A stretch of DNA of 64,000 nt from NCBI RefSeq assembly GCF_009765905.1, contig NZ_LMUO01000019.1, forward strand, positions 394,541 through 458,540, given 5' to 3'. The DNA is from Mucilaginibacter sp. L196. GTDB taxonomy: Bacteria > Bacteroidota > Bacteroidia > Sphingobacteriales > Sphingobacteriaceae. The position numbers and the translations under genes were made by a program. Shown here in pieces: positions 9,125 to 17,996 of the stretch (position 1 is its first letter; each line of letters opens with the position of its first letter). The notes under the pieces were generated by a model. It saw only the letters and a program-made list of their open reading frames with translations, was not told the DNA's origin and did not search any database.

Positions 9125-10330
9125 ATGAAAACAATAAAACTAAGGTGTCTTTTGTGTATGACTTTCTATTTAATAATAATTGCAATAGGTTGTAAACAGG
9201 ATATATTAAACAAAGCGGAGATTACAGATACAAATCCGCCAGGTGTTGTATCTAACGTAACTGTAGTGAACCTAAATGGAAAGGCAACATTAACTTACTC
9301 ATTGCCAGGAAATAATGACCTGCTTTACGTGAAAGCGGTTTATCAAACATCATCTGGGCATACCGCTGAGGTAAAAGCGTCTCATTACACCAATACCCTA
9401 ACCGTAGTTGGATTTGGAGATACTTTAGCGCATACAGTGCAATTGTATGCTGTAAACTCCAGCGAAGTAGCTTCGGCCCCGGTTACTGTAACTGTAAACC
9501 CTTTAACACCGGCTATTAATTTGGCTCGCAGATCGCTGAGTGTTGAGGCTACTTTTGGCGGGTTTAATCTTACTTGTAATAATCCTACACAAGAAAACTT
9601 AGACATTATTCCTTTGGTAGATACTGCGGGTAATGGGAAATGGGAGCAAACAATTGATATTATATATAGCAACAGCCCTGTTATCACAAGCGAAGTGAGA
9701 GGACTGCCTGCAATAACAAGGAAATATGCTTTCGTGGTAAGAGACAGATGGCTAAATTATTCGGATACATTATTTGTAACACTTACACCTTTATTTGAAC
9801 AGATGTTGCCAAAATCTGCCTGGAGCTACTTTCCATTGCCAAATGATTGTACGATTCTTTCTCCGGGCACTACTGACGCAAAAAATATGTGGGATGGTAA
9901 CTTTAATGGCGCCTGGCCCGATGTTTTTTTTACTGTAGAAACTTCCATCACTCCGCAAACAATAACTATAGATTTGGGAGCAGCACACAAATTTAGCCGG
10001 TTACTAATGAATCCTTTTTATGAACCGGGGTATGGGTATTATGTTAAAGGTGATCCACAGAGTTTTGAAATTTGGGGATCTAATAACCCAAATGCAAGTG
10101 GTGCTTATGATGCCACCTGGACTAAATTATTAACCTGTGATGTGGTAAAACCATCCGGATCTCCTTATGGTACTGAAACCGCAGCTGATATTACCTTGGC
10201 AACTAATGGCTGGCCATTTGATTTTCCTGTAGGGCAATCCGCTTACCGCTATGTACGGATAAGAAACTTGCAGAACTGGCAGGGATCTTACTTTATGAGT
10301 ATATGTGAGTTTACACTATGGGGTAATTAG
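9125..10330 (+). CDS. DUF4959/DUF5126/DUF5000 surface lipoprotein
   Basis: A 401-residue lipoprotein with the acylated Cys at about residue 23 (IIIAIGC). Three beta-sandwich segments follow: a DUF4959-like part at about 25-125 (NPPGVVSNVTVVNLNGKATL), a DUF5126-like part at about 127-230 (INLARRSLSVEATFGGFNLT), and a C-terminal DUF5000 domain at about 235-400 that resembles an F5/8 discoidin carbohydrate-binding fold (ITIDLGAAHKFSRLLMNPF, YVRIRNLQNWQGSYF, CEFTLWGN). Such proteins follow SusD in many Bacteroidota glycan loci and act as auxiliary surface glycan-binding proteins. It lies 45 bases after SusD, in the same operon. The ligand is unknown. Confidence 0.85.
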   Translation: MKTIKLRCLLCMTFYLIIIAIGCKQDILNKAEITDTNPPGVVSNVTVVNLNGKATLTYSLPGNNDLLYVKAVYQTSSGHTAEVKASHYTNTLTVVGFGDTLAHTVQLYAVNSSEVASAPVTVTVNPLTPAINLARRSLSVEATFGGFNLTCNNPTQENLDIIPLVDTAGNGKWEQTIDIIYSNSPVITSEVRGLPAITRKYAFVVRDRWLNYSDTLFVTLTPLFEQMLPKSAWSYFPLPNDCTILSPGTTDAKNMWDGNFNGAWPDVFFTVETSITPQTITIDLGAAHKFSRLLMNPFYEPGYGYYVKGDPQSFEIWGSNNPNASGAYDATWTKLLTCDVVKPSGSPYGTETAADITLATNGWPFDFPVGQSAYRYVRIRNLQNWQGSYFMSICEFTLWGN

Positions 10331-10426
10331 TAATTGCGGAATTTCCATATGACAGTTTAAAAGTAGATGGAGAAGCATTTAGTATTACTGATTTTATTGA
10401 TAAATGATAATTAAATAATTAAACAA

Positions 10427-11620
10427 ATGAAACGGTATAAAATTACAGTTTGCTATATAGTTACATTGCTGGTGTTAATAATAAGCGCCTGCACTAAAAT
10501 GGATAATTATAAAAATATATATATGAAAGGGGGAGCGATAATTTACCCTGCGAAATTGGATTCTGTGCAGGCTTTCTCCGGAAAAAACAGAGTGAAGATT
10601 ACAGGGCTTTTTACCGCCGATCCATCAATTGTAAAATACAAGGTATTTTGGAACAGCAGGCAAGATTCAATAGAAGTACCTGTTAAACGAACAAATAGCG
10701 TAGATACAGCTAAAGTAATTATCCCCAATTTGCCCGAAGGGCTTATGAGTTTTGAGATAAGAACTTATGACGCGCAGGGCCATATCTCTATTCCTGTAAC
10801 TCTTTCAGCAAATGTATATGGGGACTTATATCAAAGTTCTCTCACAAATAGGGCAATAGTGGATGCCGGAATACAGTCCGACGGTTCAGCATTGATCACC
10901 TGGGCTGATGTGAATACAGCTGCAGGTATAATAAATATGGAAATCAAGTATTCAGATAATAACGGTAAAGCACATGATACGCTGGTTACATCTGTTCCAA
11001 CGGGCTTAACAACATCATTACCAAATTTTAAAGTAGGTAATACTATTAGCTATCGTACATCATACCTGCCCAATCCTACAGCAATTGATACATTTTACGT
11101 TGCATATCAAACTCACAGCGTAAAAGCTGATGTAACCAGCCTTTATTTAACAAATACAGGTAACCCTTTTAAAAGTGCAACTTTTGATAATAGTGGTGGC
11201 AGGTGGGGGACGCTAGCTGGCTGGATTACAAGCCCGAGTGTTATAAATCATTGGGGATATGGGGGGTATGCTAATGACAATGGAGGGTCATTGGTTATGG
11301 AAATGGGATGGAGCGGAACAGCCGCTATTCAAAATGGGAAAATTTATCAAACCACTACCCTCCCGGCAGGAAACTATATTTTTCAAATTGTAATAGCTAC
11401 TAATGGATCGATTGATCCGGTTTATATTGTGGTGGCAACGGGAGCCACCCTTCCTGACGTAAGTAATATTTCAAGTTCCTTGGCGTACACTGGTTTTCAA
11501 AATCTAAACCTTCCGTTTACCGTAACACAGCAGGGAGCGGTTTCTTTAGGCTTTTTAGCCACCATGACAACAGGTAACCAATATTGGGCAGTTACGTCTG
11601 TTCAACTTATTAAAAACTAA
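10427..11620 (+). CDS. DUF4998/DUF5013 surface lipoprotein
   Basis: A 397-residue lipoprotein with Cys at about residue 22 (LIISACTKMDNY). The N-terminal half matches DUF4998: IIYPAKLDSVQAFSGKNRVK, KYKVFWNSRQDSIEVPV and SFEIRTYDAQGHISIPV, then YGDLYQSSLTNRAI. The C-terminal part at about 240-395 looks like DUF5013, a jelly-roll binding module (KIYQTTTLPAGNYIFQIVIA, GAVSLGFLATMTTGNQYW). It is the last gene of the sigma/SusC operon, followed by a hairpin terminator. It probably binds glycan at the surface beside SusD. No catalytic residues are apparent, so the operon itself encodes uptake but no enzyme. Confidence 0.8.
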   Translation: MKRYKITVCYIVTLLVLIISACTKMDNYKNIYMKGGAIIYPAKLDSVQAFSGKNRVKITGLFTADPSIVKYKVFWNSRQDSIEVPVKRTNSVDTAKVIIPNLPEGLMSFEIRTYDAQGHISIPVTLSANVYGDLYQSSLTNRAIVDAGIQSDGSALITWADVNTAAGIINMEIKYSDNNGKAHDTLVTSVPTGLTTSLPNFKVGNTISYRTSYLPNPTAIDTFYVAYQTHSVKADVTSLYLTNTGNPFKSATFDNSGGRWGTLAGWITSPSVINHWGYGGYANDNGGSLVMEMGWSGTAAIQNGKIYQTTTLPAGNYIFQIVIATNGSIDPVYIVVATGATLPDVSNISSSLAYTGFQNLNLPFTVTQQGAVSLGFLATMTTGNQYWAVTSVQLIKN

Positions 11621-11638
11621 AAACTTAATATACACACC

Positions 11639-11681
11639 AACACCAGGTAGGCAAACTAATTTAGTTTGTTTACTTGGTGTT
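11639..11681. terminator. Bidirectional hairpin terminator
   Basis: The arms at 11639-11658 and 11662-11681 pair over 20 bp (three G-U wobbles) around an ATT loop. It sits between the convergent ends of the DUF4998 and GH29 genes, so it probably serves both strands. Confidence 0.7.
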
Positions 11682-11787
11682 TATTAAATTAACCAAAGTG
11701 TTAAAAAAAATATCTATCTGATTAACAGCAATTTTTTAACAACCGGGGAGATAGAAAGTTGCTAAAAATAACTTTTGTTATCAGCCA

Positions 11788-13587
11788 TCAGTTGATCGAA
11801 AAACAGAGAGCCGTTTTAAATTTATCCGTAGCAGGAAGAGTGATGATCAATCCATCTTCGGTTTGTGACCACTGGATATTACCATTGTACCCCAGCAGTT
11901 TTACAGACGAAATAGGTTTATCATAATCCCCGCCCTTTTTCAAAGAATGTACGGTGATTTTTGAACCTGATGGAGGAACCATCATTGTAAATACATTCAA
12001 TTTGCCGTCTTTACCCACGGTAAAACGAATATCTTCAGGTTCGTATTGAAATGCTGCTTGTTTAGCGCTCAAACTACCGGCAGGTATCATGTGGATTTTT
12101 CCATCTTTCCCTTCACCTTCTTTAACCCATGCTTTACTGCCGTATATGGCGCTGCCGTTCACTTTCATCCAATCTCCGATGTCATTAAGCATTTCTATAC
12201 AAGCCGGTTCCAGTGAACCATCCGGCCTAATTGGTATGTTCACTGCGTAAGCCCCGTCTCTGCACACATACTCTAAAAGGCAATGGATCACAAATCGCGC
12301 ATCGTAGATAATATCTGGTCTATAAAACCAGTCACCGACAGCATTCTCACCGAGCCATGGTTGATCTGTTTTGATTGTACGGGGGTAACGCCCCTCAAAC
12401 GTCGTCACAATTCCTTTTTGCCCGGCAGGAAAAAACTTGGTGATACTAAATACATCCTGCTTGCCATGACGTGCCAATTCGAGGTTAAAGTACGACGCGA
12501 TCATGCGTTCATCGGCGTCGGATTTGAAGCCTGTGCCAGTTCTCCATCCACTAAATGGTTGAGAACTGTCGCCATCGGTATAAATGAAATCGGGATCGTA
12601 TTTATTAACCGCATCCAATATCCGCAAGGCCCAGCGGTCTGCGTACCATTTTGCATAATCGAGATGCCTGGTGAAAATACCTTCATCCGGGCGATATTGA
12701 AATTCGTCCATACCTTTATACTCCCTCAGGTTAATACCGTAAAGCAGCTTTGGATCATAGCCTTCCCACCATTTGCCCTTGCCATCCGCTAACGTAAGGC
12801 GGCCATCAAACATTCTGTCGGCGCTGTCAGTTCGGAATGCAGATTGAAACCACCACCAGCTATACTCGTGATGAAAGGCGATACCAAAATGCATACCTTC
12901 TTTCTTTGCCGCTTTTGCCCACAAAGCAAGCAAGTCTTTATGCGGGCCGATGTTCACAGCATTCCAGGGTTGGTATTTTGAATCCCACAAATCAAAATTG
13001 TCATGATGGACACCTTGTATAAGCAGGAACCTTGCGCCAATACGATGGTAAAGTTTAACATATTTCTCAGGATTGAGTTTCCTGGGATTCCAGTCGCGAA
13101 GCACTTCTTTGTAGCCCGAATCTACCGGGGAGCCGTATTTTTTGAGGTGATTTTCATAAGCGGTTGTACCTTTAATATACATTTTACGGGCAAACCAATC
13201 GCCGCTCATACCGGCAGACTGCGGCCCGAAGTGTACCCAGATGCCAAACTTAGCTTCGCGTAACCAGCTAATGGCACTTTCCTGATAATTTTCGCCGATA
13301 GATTTCCAAGTAGGTTGAAACGGCCCCGATGCCATGGGGAAATCCATCTTAACTTCCTTTACGCCTGCAGTATCACCAAGTGCTACCGAATTAACCGGCA
13401 GCGGGTCGGGGATTTTCGGCATTGGCGCAGGTGGAGGCAGTTCAAGAATAGGCAAATTTCCGCCTTTTGGGGCAAAGCCTTGTGACGATAACAGTTTTTG
13501 CGACTTACAATTGGTCAAAAAGCAAAGCATCAGGCTCAGCAGGCAGCAGCTGATGAGCAATTGTTGAGTTTTATGAATCGATCTCAC
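11788..13587 (-). CDS. GH29 alpha-L-fucosidase-like lipoprotein
   Basis: A 599-residue enzyme with a lipobox ending at Cys 27 (LCFLTNC) and a proline-rich linker at about 44-64. The GH29 (beta/alpha)8 domain starts at about residue 100: WLREAKFGIWVHFGPQS, GDWFARKMY, ARFLLIQGVHHDNFDLWDSK, LLALWAKAAKKEGMHFGIAF with FHHEYSWWW. The segment DFIYTDGD (residues 333-340) carries the expected nucleophile Asp 338. It would remove terminal fucose or a related 6-deoxy sugar from pectin side chains at the surface or in the periplasm. It faces away from the PL22-GH106-GH105 operon and shares its promoter region, suggesting common control. The acid/base residue was not assigned, and substrate could differ from fucose. 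Confidence 0.82.
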   Translation of the reverse strand: MRSIHKTQQLLISCCLLSLMLCFLTNCKSQKLLSSQGFAPKGGNLPILELPPPAPMPKIPDPLPVNSVALGDTAGVKEVKMDFPMASGPFQPTWKSIGENYQESAISWLREAKFGIWVHFGPQSAGMSGDWFARKMYIKGTTAYENHLKKYGSPVDSGYKEVLRDWNPRKLNPEKYVKLYHRIGARFLLIQGVHHDNFDLWDSKYQPWNAVNIGPHKDLLALWAKAAKKEGMHFGIAFHHEYSWWWFQSAFRTDSADRMFDGRLTLADGKGKWWEGYDPKLLYGINLREYKGMDEFQYRPDEGIFTRHLDYAKWYADRWALRILDAVNKYDPDFIYTDGDSSQPFSGWRTGTGFKSDADERMIASYFNLELARHGKQDVFSITKFFPAGQKGIVTTFEGRYPRTIKTDQPWLGENAVGDWFYRPDIIYDARFVIHCLLEYVCRDGAYAVNIPIRPDGSLEPACIEMLNDIGDWMKVNGSAIYGSKAWVKEGEGKDGKIHMIPAGSLSAKQAAFQYEPEDIRFTVGKDGKLNVFTMMVPPSGSKITVHSLKKGGDYDKPISSVKLLGYNGNIQWSQTEDGLIITLPATDKFKTALCFSIN

Positions 13588-13636
13588 TGGCAGGATATAA
13601 ATGGTTTATATTTTAGTTATCTGGAAACTAATACAT

Positions 13637-13644
13637 CAAATATA
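13637..13644 (-). promoter_or_regulatory. Candidate -7 box of GH29 gene
   Basis: On the minus strand this reads TATATTTG, an exact match to the Bacteroidota -7 consensus TAnnTTTG, about 50 bases upstream of the GH29 start. No TTTG -33 element is visible; the inverted repeat covers that position instead, consistent with activator- or repressor-dependent use. Confidence 0.45.
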
Positions 13645-13652
13645 CGCTGAAC

Positions 13653-13734
13653 AACGGTTTTCGCCTATCCTGCACTGTCCTGTATCTATCCACTTCCACC
13701 GGGTACAGGACAGTGCAGGATAGGCGAAAACGTT
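13653..13734. repeat. 27-bp perfect inverted repeat (probable operator)
   Basis: The left arm at 13658-13684 is an exact reverse complement of the right arm at 13704-13730, with a 19-base spacer. Pairing extends to 13653 and 13734 with one bulged G. Each arm contains two half-sites 10 bp apart: TCCTGCA at 13668 and TCCTGTA at 13678 on the left, TACAGGA at 13704 and TGCAGGA at 13714 on the right. The helical spacing suggests cooperative protein binding. The GntR-type regulator at 19264 is the nearest candidate ligand. Confidence 0.7.
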
Positions 13735-13834
13735 TTGTGTTTTAATTTTAGCCTACCAATTAAACAGTAATTCCGATGTATTATATTAATGCCTGATTTT
13801 AAAAAGGGACGAATAAACTTCACGGTTCCGGTTG

Positions 13835-13842
13835 TAATTTTG
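13835..13842 (+). promoter_or_regulatory. Candidate -7 box of PL22-GH106-GH105 operon
   Basis: TAATTTTG matches TAnnTTTG exactly, 54 bases before the PL22 start. No clear TTTG is found at -33, so the promoter may need an activator. Confidence 0.45.
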
Positions 13843-13895
13843 ACGGATATAGCAATTAAAATTTAACTTATCAATTAAATAAAATCCGACTGTAT

Positions 13896-15113
13896 ATGAG
13901 AAAACAATTCTATTTATTACTGGCTCTTACATTATTGCCCTGGTGTATCAGTAAGGTTAAAGCTCAGGAAGTAATGGAAACAGGAGGCAAACTCATGCCA
14001 CTGGAGTGGATTGATAAAGATACAGGCCATAAATTGATACGTTTGTCGCGTCGTGAAGGCACTAACAGTAGTTTTTACTTCAACAATCCCTGCTTTCTGC
14101 CGTCAAAAGGTGAAGGCGATCTAATGGTTTTTTATGGGAGCACCGATGCTGGAACGCAGCTTTTTGTAATGAATCTCAGCACTATGAAGAGTACGCAGCT
14201 AACCAGCCGTTATCATGTATCAGGTGAGATGGTTTGCGCAAAAACGCGCGAAGCTTTTTACCAGTGCGGCGACAGTGTTTTTGCCGTAAACGCCGATACC
14301 CGTAACACAAGATTTATCTATACTTTCCCCGCAGGGTTTAACGGACGTGTAAGTACAGTAAATGCCGATGGTACTTATTTGGCATGTGTAATGGCAACCG
14401 GCGACCAGGAACGCGAGATATATACAAAATATCCCGAGAAACATGATTATTTTAACCGTATTTATGATGCGCACATAGAACATACCCTTTACGTGATCAA
14501 TACCAAGACAAGGGAGATGAAAGAGATACACCGGGAAAACGAATGGACTAACCATCTTCTTTTTTCCCCTACCGATCCAAACCTGCTATCATTTTGCCAT
14601 GAAGGACCCTGGGAAAAAAACGATCGTATATGGAACATCAACATACAAACAGGAGAGGCAAAGCTGATGCATAAACGTACTATGGTGAATGAAATTGCCG
14701 GCCATGAGTTTTTTTCTCCACGTGGCCGCCATGAGTGGTTCGACCTGCAAAAACCCAAAGGGCAAACCTTCTTTTTGTCAGCTATCAATATGCATACAGG
14801 GAAAGAAGACCGGGTATATCAAATGCAGCGCAATGAGTGGTCGATCCATTTCAACGTAAACAAAGCTGAAAATTTATTCGCAGGCGATGGGGGAGATCCT
14901 AAGCAGGTAGCCAAGGCCCCTGATGGCATGTGGATTTATCTGTTCCACCCGGACGGAGATCATTTTGTATCCGAAAAGCTGGTCAATATGAAAAATCATC
15001 ATTACAAACTGGAGCCTAATGTTCATTTTTCGCCGGATGAAAAGTGGATCATCTTCCGTGCAAACTTTGAAGAGAGCGAGCAGATATATGCGGTTGAAAT
15101 TGCCAAACACTAA
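13896..15113 (+). CDS. PL22 oligogalacturonate lyase-like protein
   Basis: A 405-residue protein with a signal peptide to about residue 23 (CISKVKAQ). It has the seven-bladed propeller pattern of oligogalacturonate lyases: WIDKDTGHKLIRLSRREGTN and SFYFNNPCFLPSKGEGDLM at the N-terminus, then LLFSPTDPNLLSFCHEGPW, GHEFFSPRGRHEWFD and the His-containing EPNVHFSPDEKWIIFRANFE. In the family, His residues in these last segments hold Mn2+. It would split short (unsaturated) galacturonides by beta-elimination to 4-deoxy-L-threo-5-hexosulose uronate, in the periplasm here. First gene of an operon with GH106 (23-base gap) and GH105 (7-base gap). Some distant PL22 homologues have other specificities, so the exact substrate is inferred. 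Confidence 0.82.
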   Translation: MRKQFYLLLALTLLPWCISKVKAQEVMETGGKLMPLEWIDKDTGHKLIRLSRREGTNSSFYFNNPCFLPSKGEGDLMVFYGSTDAGTQLFVMNLSTMKSTQLTSRYHVSGEMVCAKTREAFYQCGDSVFAVNADTRNTRFIYTFPAGFNGRVSTVNADGTYLACVMATGDQEREIYTKYPEKHDYFNRIYDAHIEHTLYVINTKTREMKEIHRENEWTNHLLFSPTDPNLLSFCHEGPWEKNDRIWNINIQTGEAKLMHKRTMVNEIAGHEFFSPRGRHEWFDLQKPKGQTFFLSAINMHTGKEDRVYQMQRNEWSIHFNVNKAENLFAGDGGDPKQVAKAPDGMWIYLFHPDGDHFVSEKLVNMKNHHYKLEPNVHFSPDEKWIIFRANFEESEQIYAVEIAKH

Positions 15114-15136
15114 CTTTTACAGTTAATATACTATGT

Positions 15137-17989
15137 ATGTCATCAAAAATAACAGCAAAAATATTCGTTGTTTTAGCACTTTGCATGAGTTACCAGGCGT
15201 TGTTTGCCCAGATAACCTGGCCCAAAATAACTACACTCAATAAACCATGGGCGCGCTGGTGGTGGGAAGGTAGCGCTGTAAACAAGAAAGGGCTTTCGTG
15301 GAATATGAATGAATACCAAAAAGCCGGTATCGGTGGTTTGGAAGTGACGCCGATTTATGGAGTAAAAGGCCACGAAAGCGAGTTCATCCCATATTTATCA
15401 CCCGAGTGGATGAGTATGTTTCAATTTACGCTTAATGAAGCCAAACGTCTTAATATGGGCATTGATATGGCAAATGCCACCGGCTGGCCATTTGGCGGCC
15501 CTTGGGTAACCAACGAAGATGCCAGCAAGGAAATGTTCTGGAAAACTTTTGAAATTAAAGGCGGAACTGAACTGACCGACTCCGTAGTGTTCACTCAGCA
15601 GCCATTGGTAAGGGCAGACGGCCAGGAAGTACCTATCACCCAGCTTATCGAGCCGGTAAGCGCGAATAAAAACCTGCAGCTGATGGCGCTTGACCAGGTT
15701 CGGTTTGAAAAAAATATCCCACTGAAAGTGTTGATGGCTTATGACAATAATGGCCATGCTGTTAATTTAACGGATAAAGTTGGCGCAGATGATAAGCTGC
15801 ACTGGACAGCCCCCCAGGGAAGTGACTGGCAGTTGTATGCCATGTTTCAGGGTTGGCATGGCAAAATGGTGGAAAGGGCAGCGCCGGGAGGTGAAGGATA
15901 TGCTATCGATCATTTTTCAAGAAAAGCCATTGAGGATTACTTGCACCGCTTTAATGAGGCGTTTAAAGGCTATGATGTAAGCGGTATCCGTGCATACTTC
16001 AACGATTCCTATGAAGTGGATGATGCCCGTGGGCAGGCCAACACTACACCGGAGTTTTTTGACGAGTTTCAGAAACGCCGCGGGTATGACTTGCGAAACT
16101 TTTTACCGGCACTGTTGGGTAAGAGCGATGAAGAAACCAACAAACGGGTAATAACCGACTACAGGGAAACGATATCGGAACTGGTGCTGGATAACTTCAC
16201 GCGCCCCTGGCATGCCTGGGGGCGTGCGCAGCATAAGCTGATCCGAAACCAGTCCCATGGTTCTCCTGCCAATATTCTCGATCTGTACGCGGCCGTTGAT
16301 ATTCCGGAAACAGAGGGCACCGAGATCCTGCGATTTAAATTTGCGACTTCGGCTGCCGATGTAATGGGCAAACCGCTGGCTTCGTCTGAATCGGCGACAT
16401 GGTTAAATGATCACTTCCTCTCTTCATTAGGTGACGTTAAACAGGCGATTGATAAGTATTTTATTGGTGGCGTAAACCACATTTTTTACCACGGAATTGC
16501 CTACTCGCCGCAAGACGCGGCCTGGCCAGGCTGGTTATTTTACGCCGCGGTCCATTTTTCGCCAACCAATCCCTTCTGGCATGACTTCCCTACGCTGAAC
16601 AACTATATTGCCCGTTGCCAGTCATTCTTGCAACAGGGAATTTCTGATAATGATGTTCTAATCTATTATCCACTGTATGATAGCTTTTCTGAACCAGGCC
16701 GTTCCCTGCTAAAGCATTATGATGGTATGAAACCGGATTTCAAAGGCACCGGTTTTGAGGAAACTTCTTCAAAAATGCTGGAAAAGGGTTATACCTTCGA
16801 CTTCATTTCTGACAAACAGGTACAGCAAATAAAATTGTCAGGCAATGCTCTGGTTACCGAAGGTGATCGCCATTATAAAACAATTGTATTGCCCGCTTGC
16901 AAGGTTATTGATCTTGCTACGCTCGATAAGCTAATTGCACTTGCAAAAGGCGGGGCCAATGTACTTATTTATAAGAAGCTTCCATCAGAAGTTCCGGGTT
17001 TAGGCAATTTACAGGACCGTGAAGCAAAATTTAAGCAGCTCATTTCCTCCTTAAACTTTATTGACAAAAATAATGGTGTAAAAGTAGCCAGCATAGGCAA
17101 AGGTACTGTGATGATTGGTGATGATATCGATCAGTTGCTATCCGCAGCAAAAACCAGGCGGGAAACGTTAACAGATAATGGATTAGCATTTGTAAGACGG
17201 AAAATAGGAACCAAAACACTTTATTTCATTGTCAACAATGGAGATAAAGACTTTGATGGCTGGGTAACAATTAATACAGGTGCGGCTTCTGTAGCAGTTT
17301 ACGATCCAATGAACCAAAAGGCGGGTCTCGCCGCTATCCGAAAAATCAAGGCAGGAACAAAAGTATATCTTCAACTTCATCAGGGTGAGAGTTGCCTTTT
17401 GAGTGCTTCGCCGGTTGCGATTGCAGGTGCAGCTTACACCTATTACAAGGTAGGAGGTGCGGCAGTACCTGTTAAAGGACAATGGAAAATACATTTTATA
17501 GATGGCGGTTCGATATTACCACCTCCAGTTCAAATGGAAGACCTCAAATCATGGACCGAGTTTGGCGGAGATGTATATAAGTTCTTTTCGGGAACGGCGA
17601 GTTATAATATTGTTTTTGCAAAACCCAAAGGTACCGCGGCGGCATGGCAGCTCCGGTTTCAAAAAGTGCACGAGAACGCCGAGGTGTTCCTGAATGGCAA
17701 AAAGCTGGCTACATTGCTGGGGCCTGTATATACCGTTAATATTCCCGTTTCATCTTTACTTGCGCAAAATAAACTTGAAGTTCGTGTAGCTAATTTGATG
17801 GCTAACAGAATCATCCAAATGGATAGGGGAAATATCCCTTATAAGGTATTTTACAATACAAACTTTCCGGCGCATTTCCCTGAAAACCGTGGGCCGGACG
17901 GATTATTCACCGCTGCTAAATGGAATCCGAAACCTTCAGGAATTGAAGGTTTGGTAGAACTGGTACCTTTGTTAAAACTAAACCCATGA
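15137..17989 (+). CDS. GH106 alpha-L-rhamnosidase
   Basis: A 950-residue exo-enzyme with a signal peptide to about residue 25 (YQALFAQ). The N-terminal catalytic region is typical of GH106: KPWARWWWEGSAV, KAGIGGLEVTPIYG, LSPEWMSMFQFTLNEAKRL, IDMANATGWPFGGPWV, then FNDSYEVDD, HGSPANILDLYAAVDIPETE and SSESATWLNDHFLSSLGDVK with the conserved Glu residues. The end has a jelly-roll segment (VHENAEVFLNGKKLATLLG). It would release rhamnose from rhamnogalacturonan I or II oligosaccharides by inversion. It lies between PL22 and GH105, so the operon covers both the galacturonate and rhamnose parts of the RG-I backbone. Length fits the family. Confidence 0.9.
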   Translation: MSSKITAKIFVVLALCMSYQALFAQITWPKITTLNKPWARWWWEGSAVNKKGLSWNMNEYQKAGIGGLEVTPIYGVKGHESEFIPYLSPEWMSMFQFTLNEAKRLNMGIDMANATGWPFGGPWVTNEDASKEMFWKTFEIKGGTELTDSVVFTQQPLVRADGQEVPITQLIEPVSANKNLQLMALDQVRFEKNIPLKVLMAYDNNGHAVNLTDKVGADDKLHWTAPQGSDWQLYAMFQGWHGKMVERAAPGGEGYAIDHFSRKAIEDYLHRFNEAFKGYDVSGIRAYFNDSYEVDDARGQANTTPEFFDEFQKRRGYDLRNFLPALLGKSDEETNKRVITDYRETISELVLDNFTRPWHAWGRAQHKLIRNQSHGSPANILDLYAAVDIPETEGTEILRFKFATSAADVMGKPLASSESATWLNDHFLSSLGDVKQAIDKYFIGGVNHIFYHGIAYSPQDAAWPGWLFYAAVHFSPTNPFWHDFPTLNNYIARCQSFLQQGISDNDVLIYYPLYDSFSEPGRSLLKHYDGMKPDFKGTGFEETSSKMLEKGYTFDFISDKQVQQIKLSGNALVTEGDRHYKTIVLPACKVIDLATLDKLIALAKGGANVLIYKKLPSEVPGLGNLQDREAKFKQLISSLNFIDKNNGVKVASIGKGTVMIGDDIDQLLSAAKTRRETLTDNGLAFVRRKIGTKTLYFIVNNGDKDFDGWVTINTGAASVAVYDPMNQKAGLAAIRKIKAGTKVYLQLHQGESCLLSASPVAIAGAAYTYYKVGGAAVPVKGQWKIHFIDGGSILPPPVQMEDLKSWTEFGGDVYKFFSGTASYNIVFAKPKGTAAAWQLRFQKVHENAEVFLNGKKLATLLGPVYTVNIPVSSLLAQNKLEVRVANLMANRIIQMDRGNIPYKVFYNTNFPAHFPENRGPDGLFTAAKWNPKPSGIEGLVELVPLLKLNP

Positions 17990-17996
17990 TAGATCA

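Larger units (their letters stand above)
13588..13895. promoter_or_regulatory. Divergent promoter region between GH29 and PL22
   Basis: A 308-base intergenic region with no gene. It holds a -7 box for each direction (13637-13644 on minus, 13835-13842 on plus) and a very strong inverted repeat between them (13658-13730). The repeat is outside both predicted transcripts, which suggests a DNA-level control site for both operons. Confidence 0.55.

Noticed and set aside
12283..12792. 169-codon plus-strand ORF inside the GH29 gene
   Set aside because: It is antisense to a clear GH29 coding sequence and its translation shows no domain; it is a shadow of the codon pattern.
13653..13734. The large inverted repeat as a transposon (MITE) or an rho-independent terminator
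   Set aside because: No target duplication or element-like spacer was visible, it has no clean T-run after the stem on the plus strand, and it lies upstream of both divergent starts.
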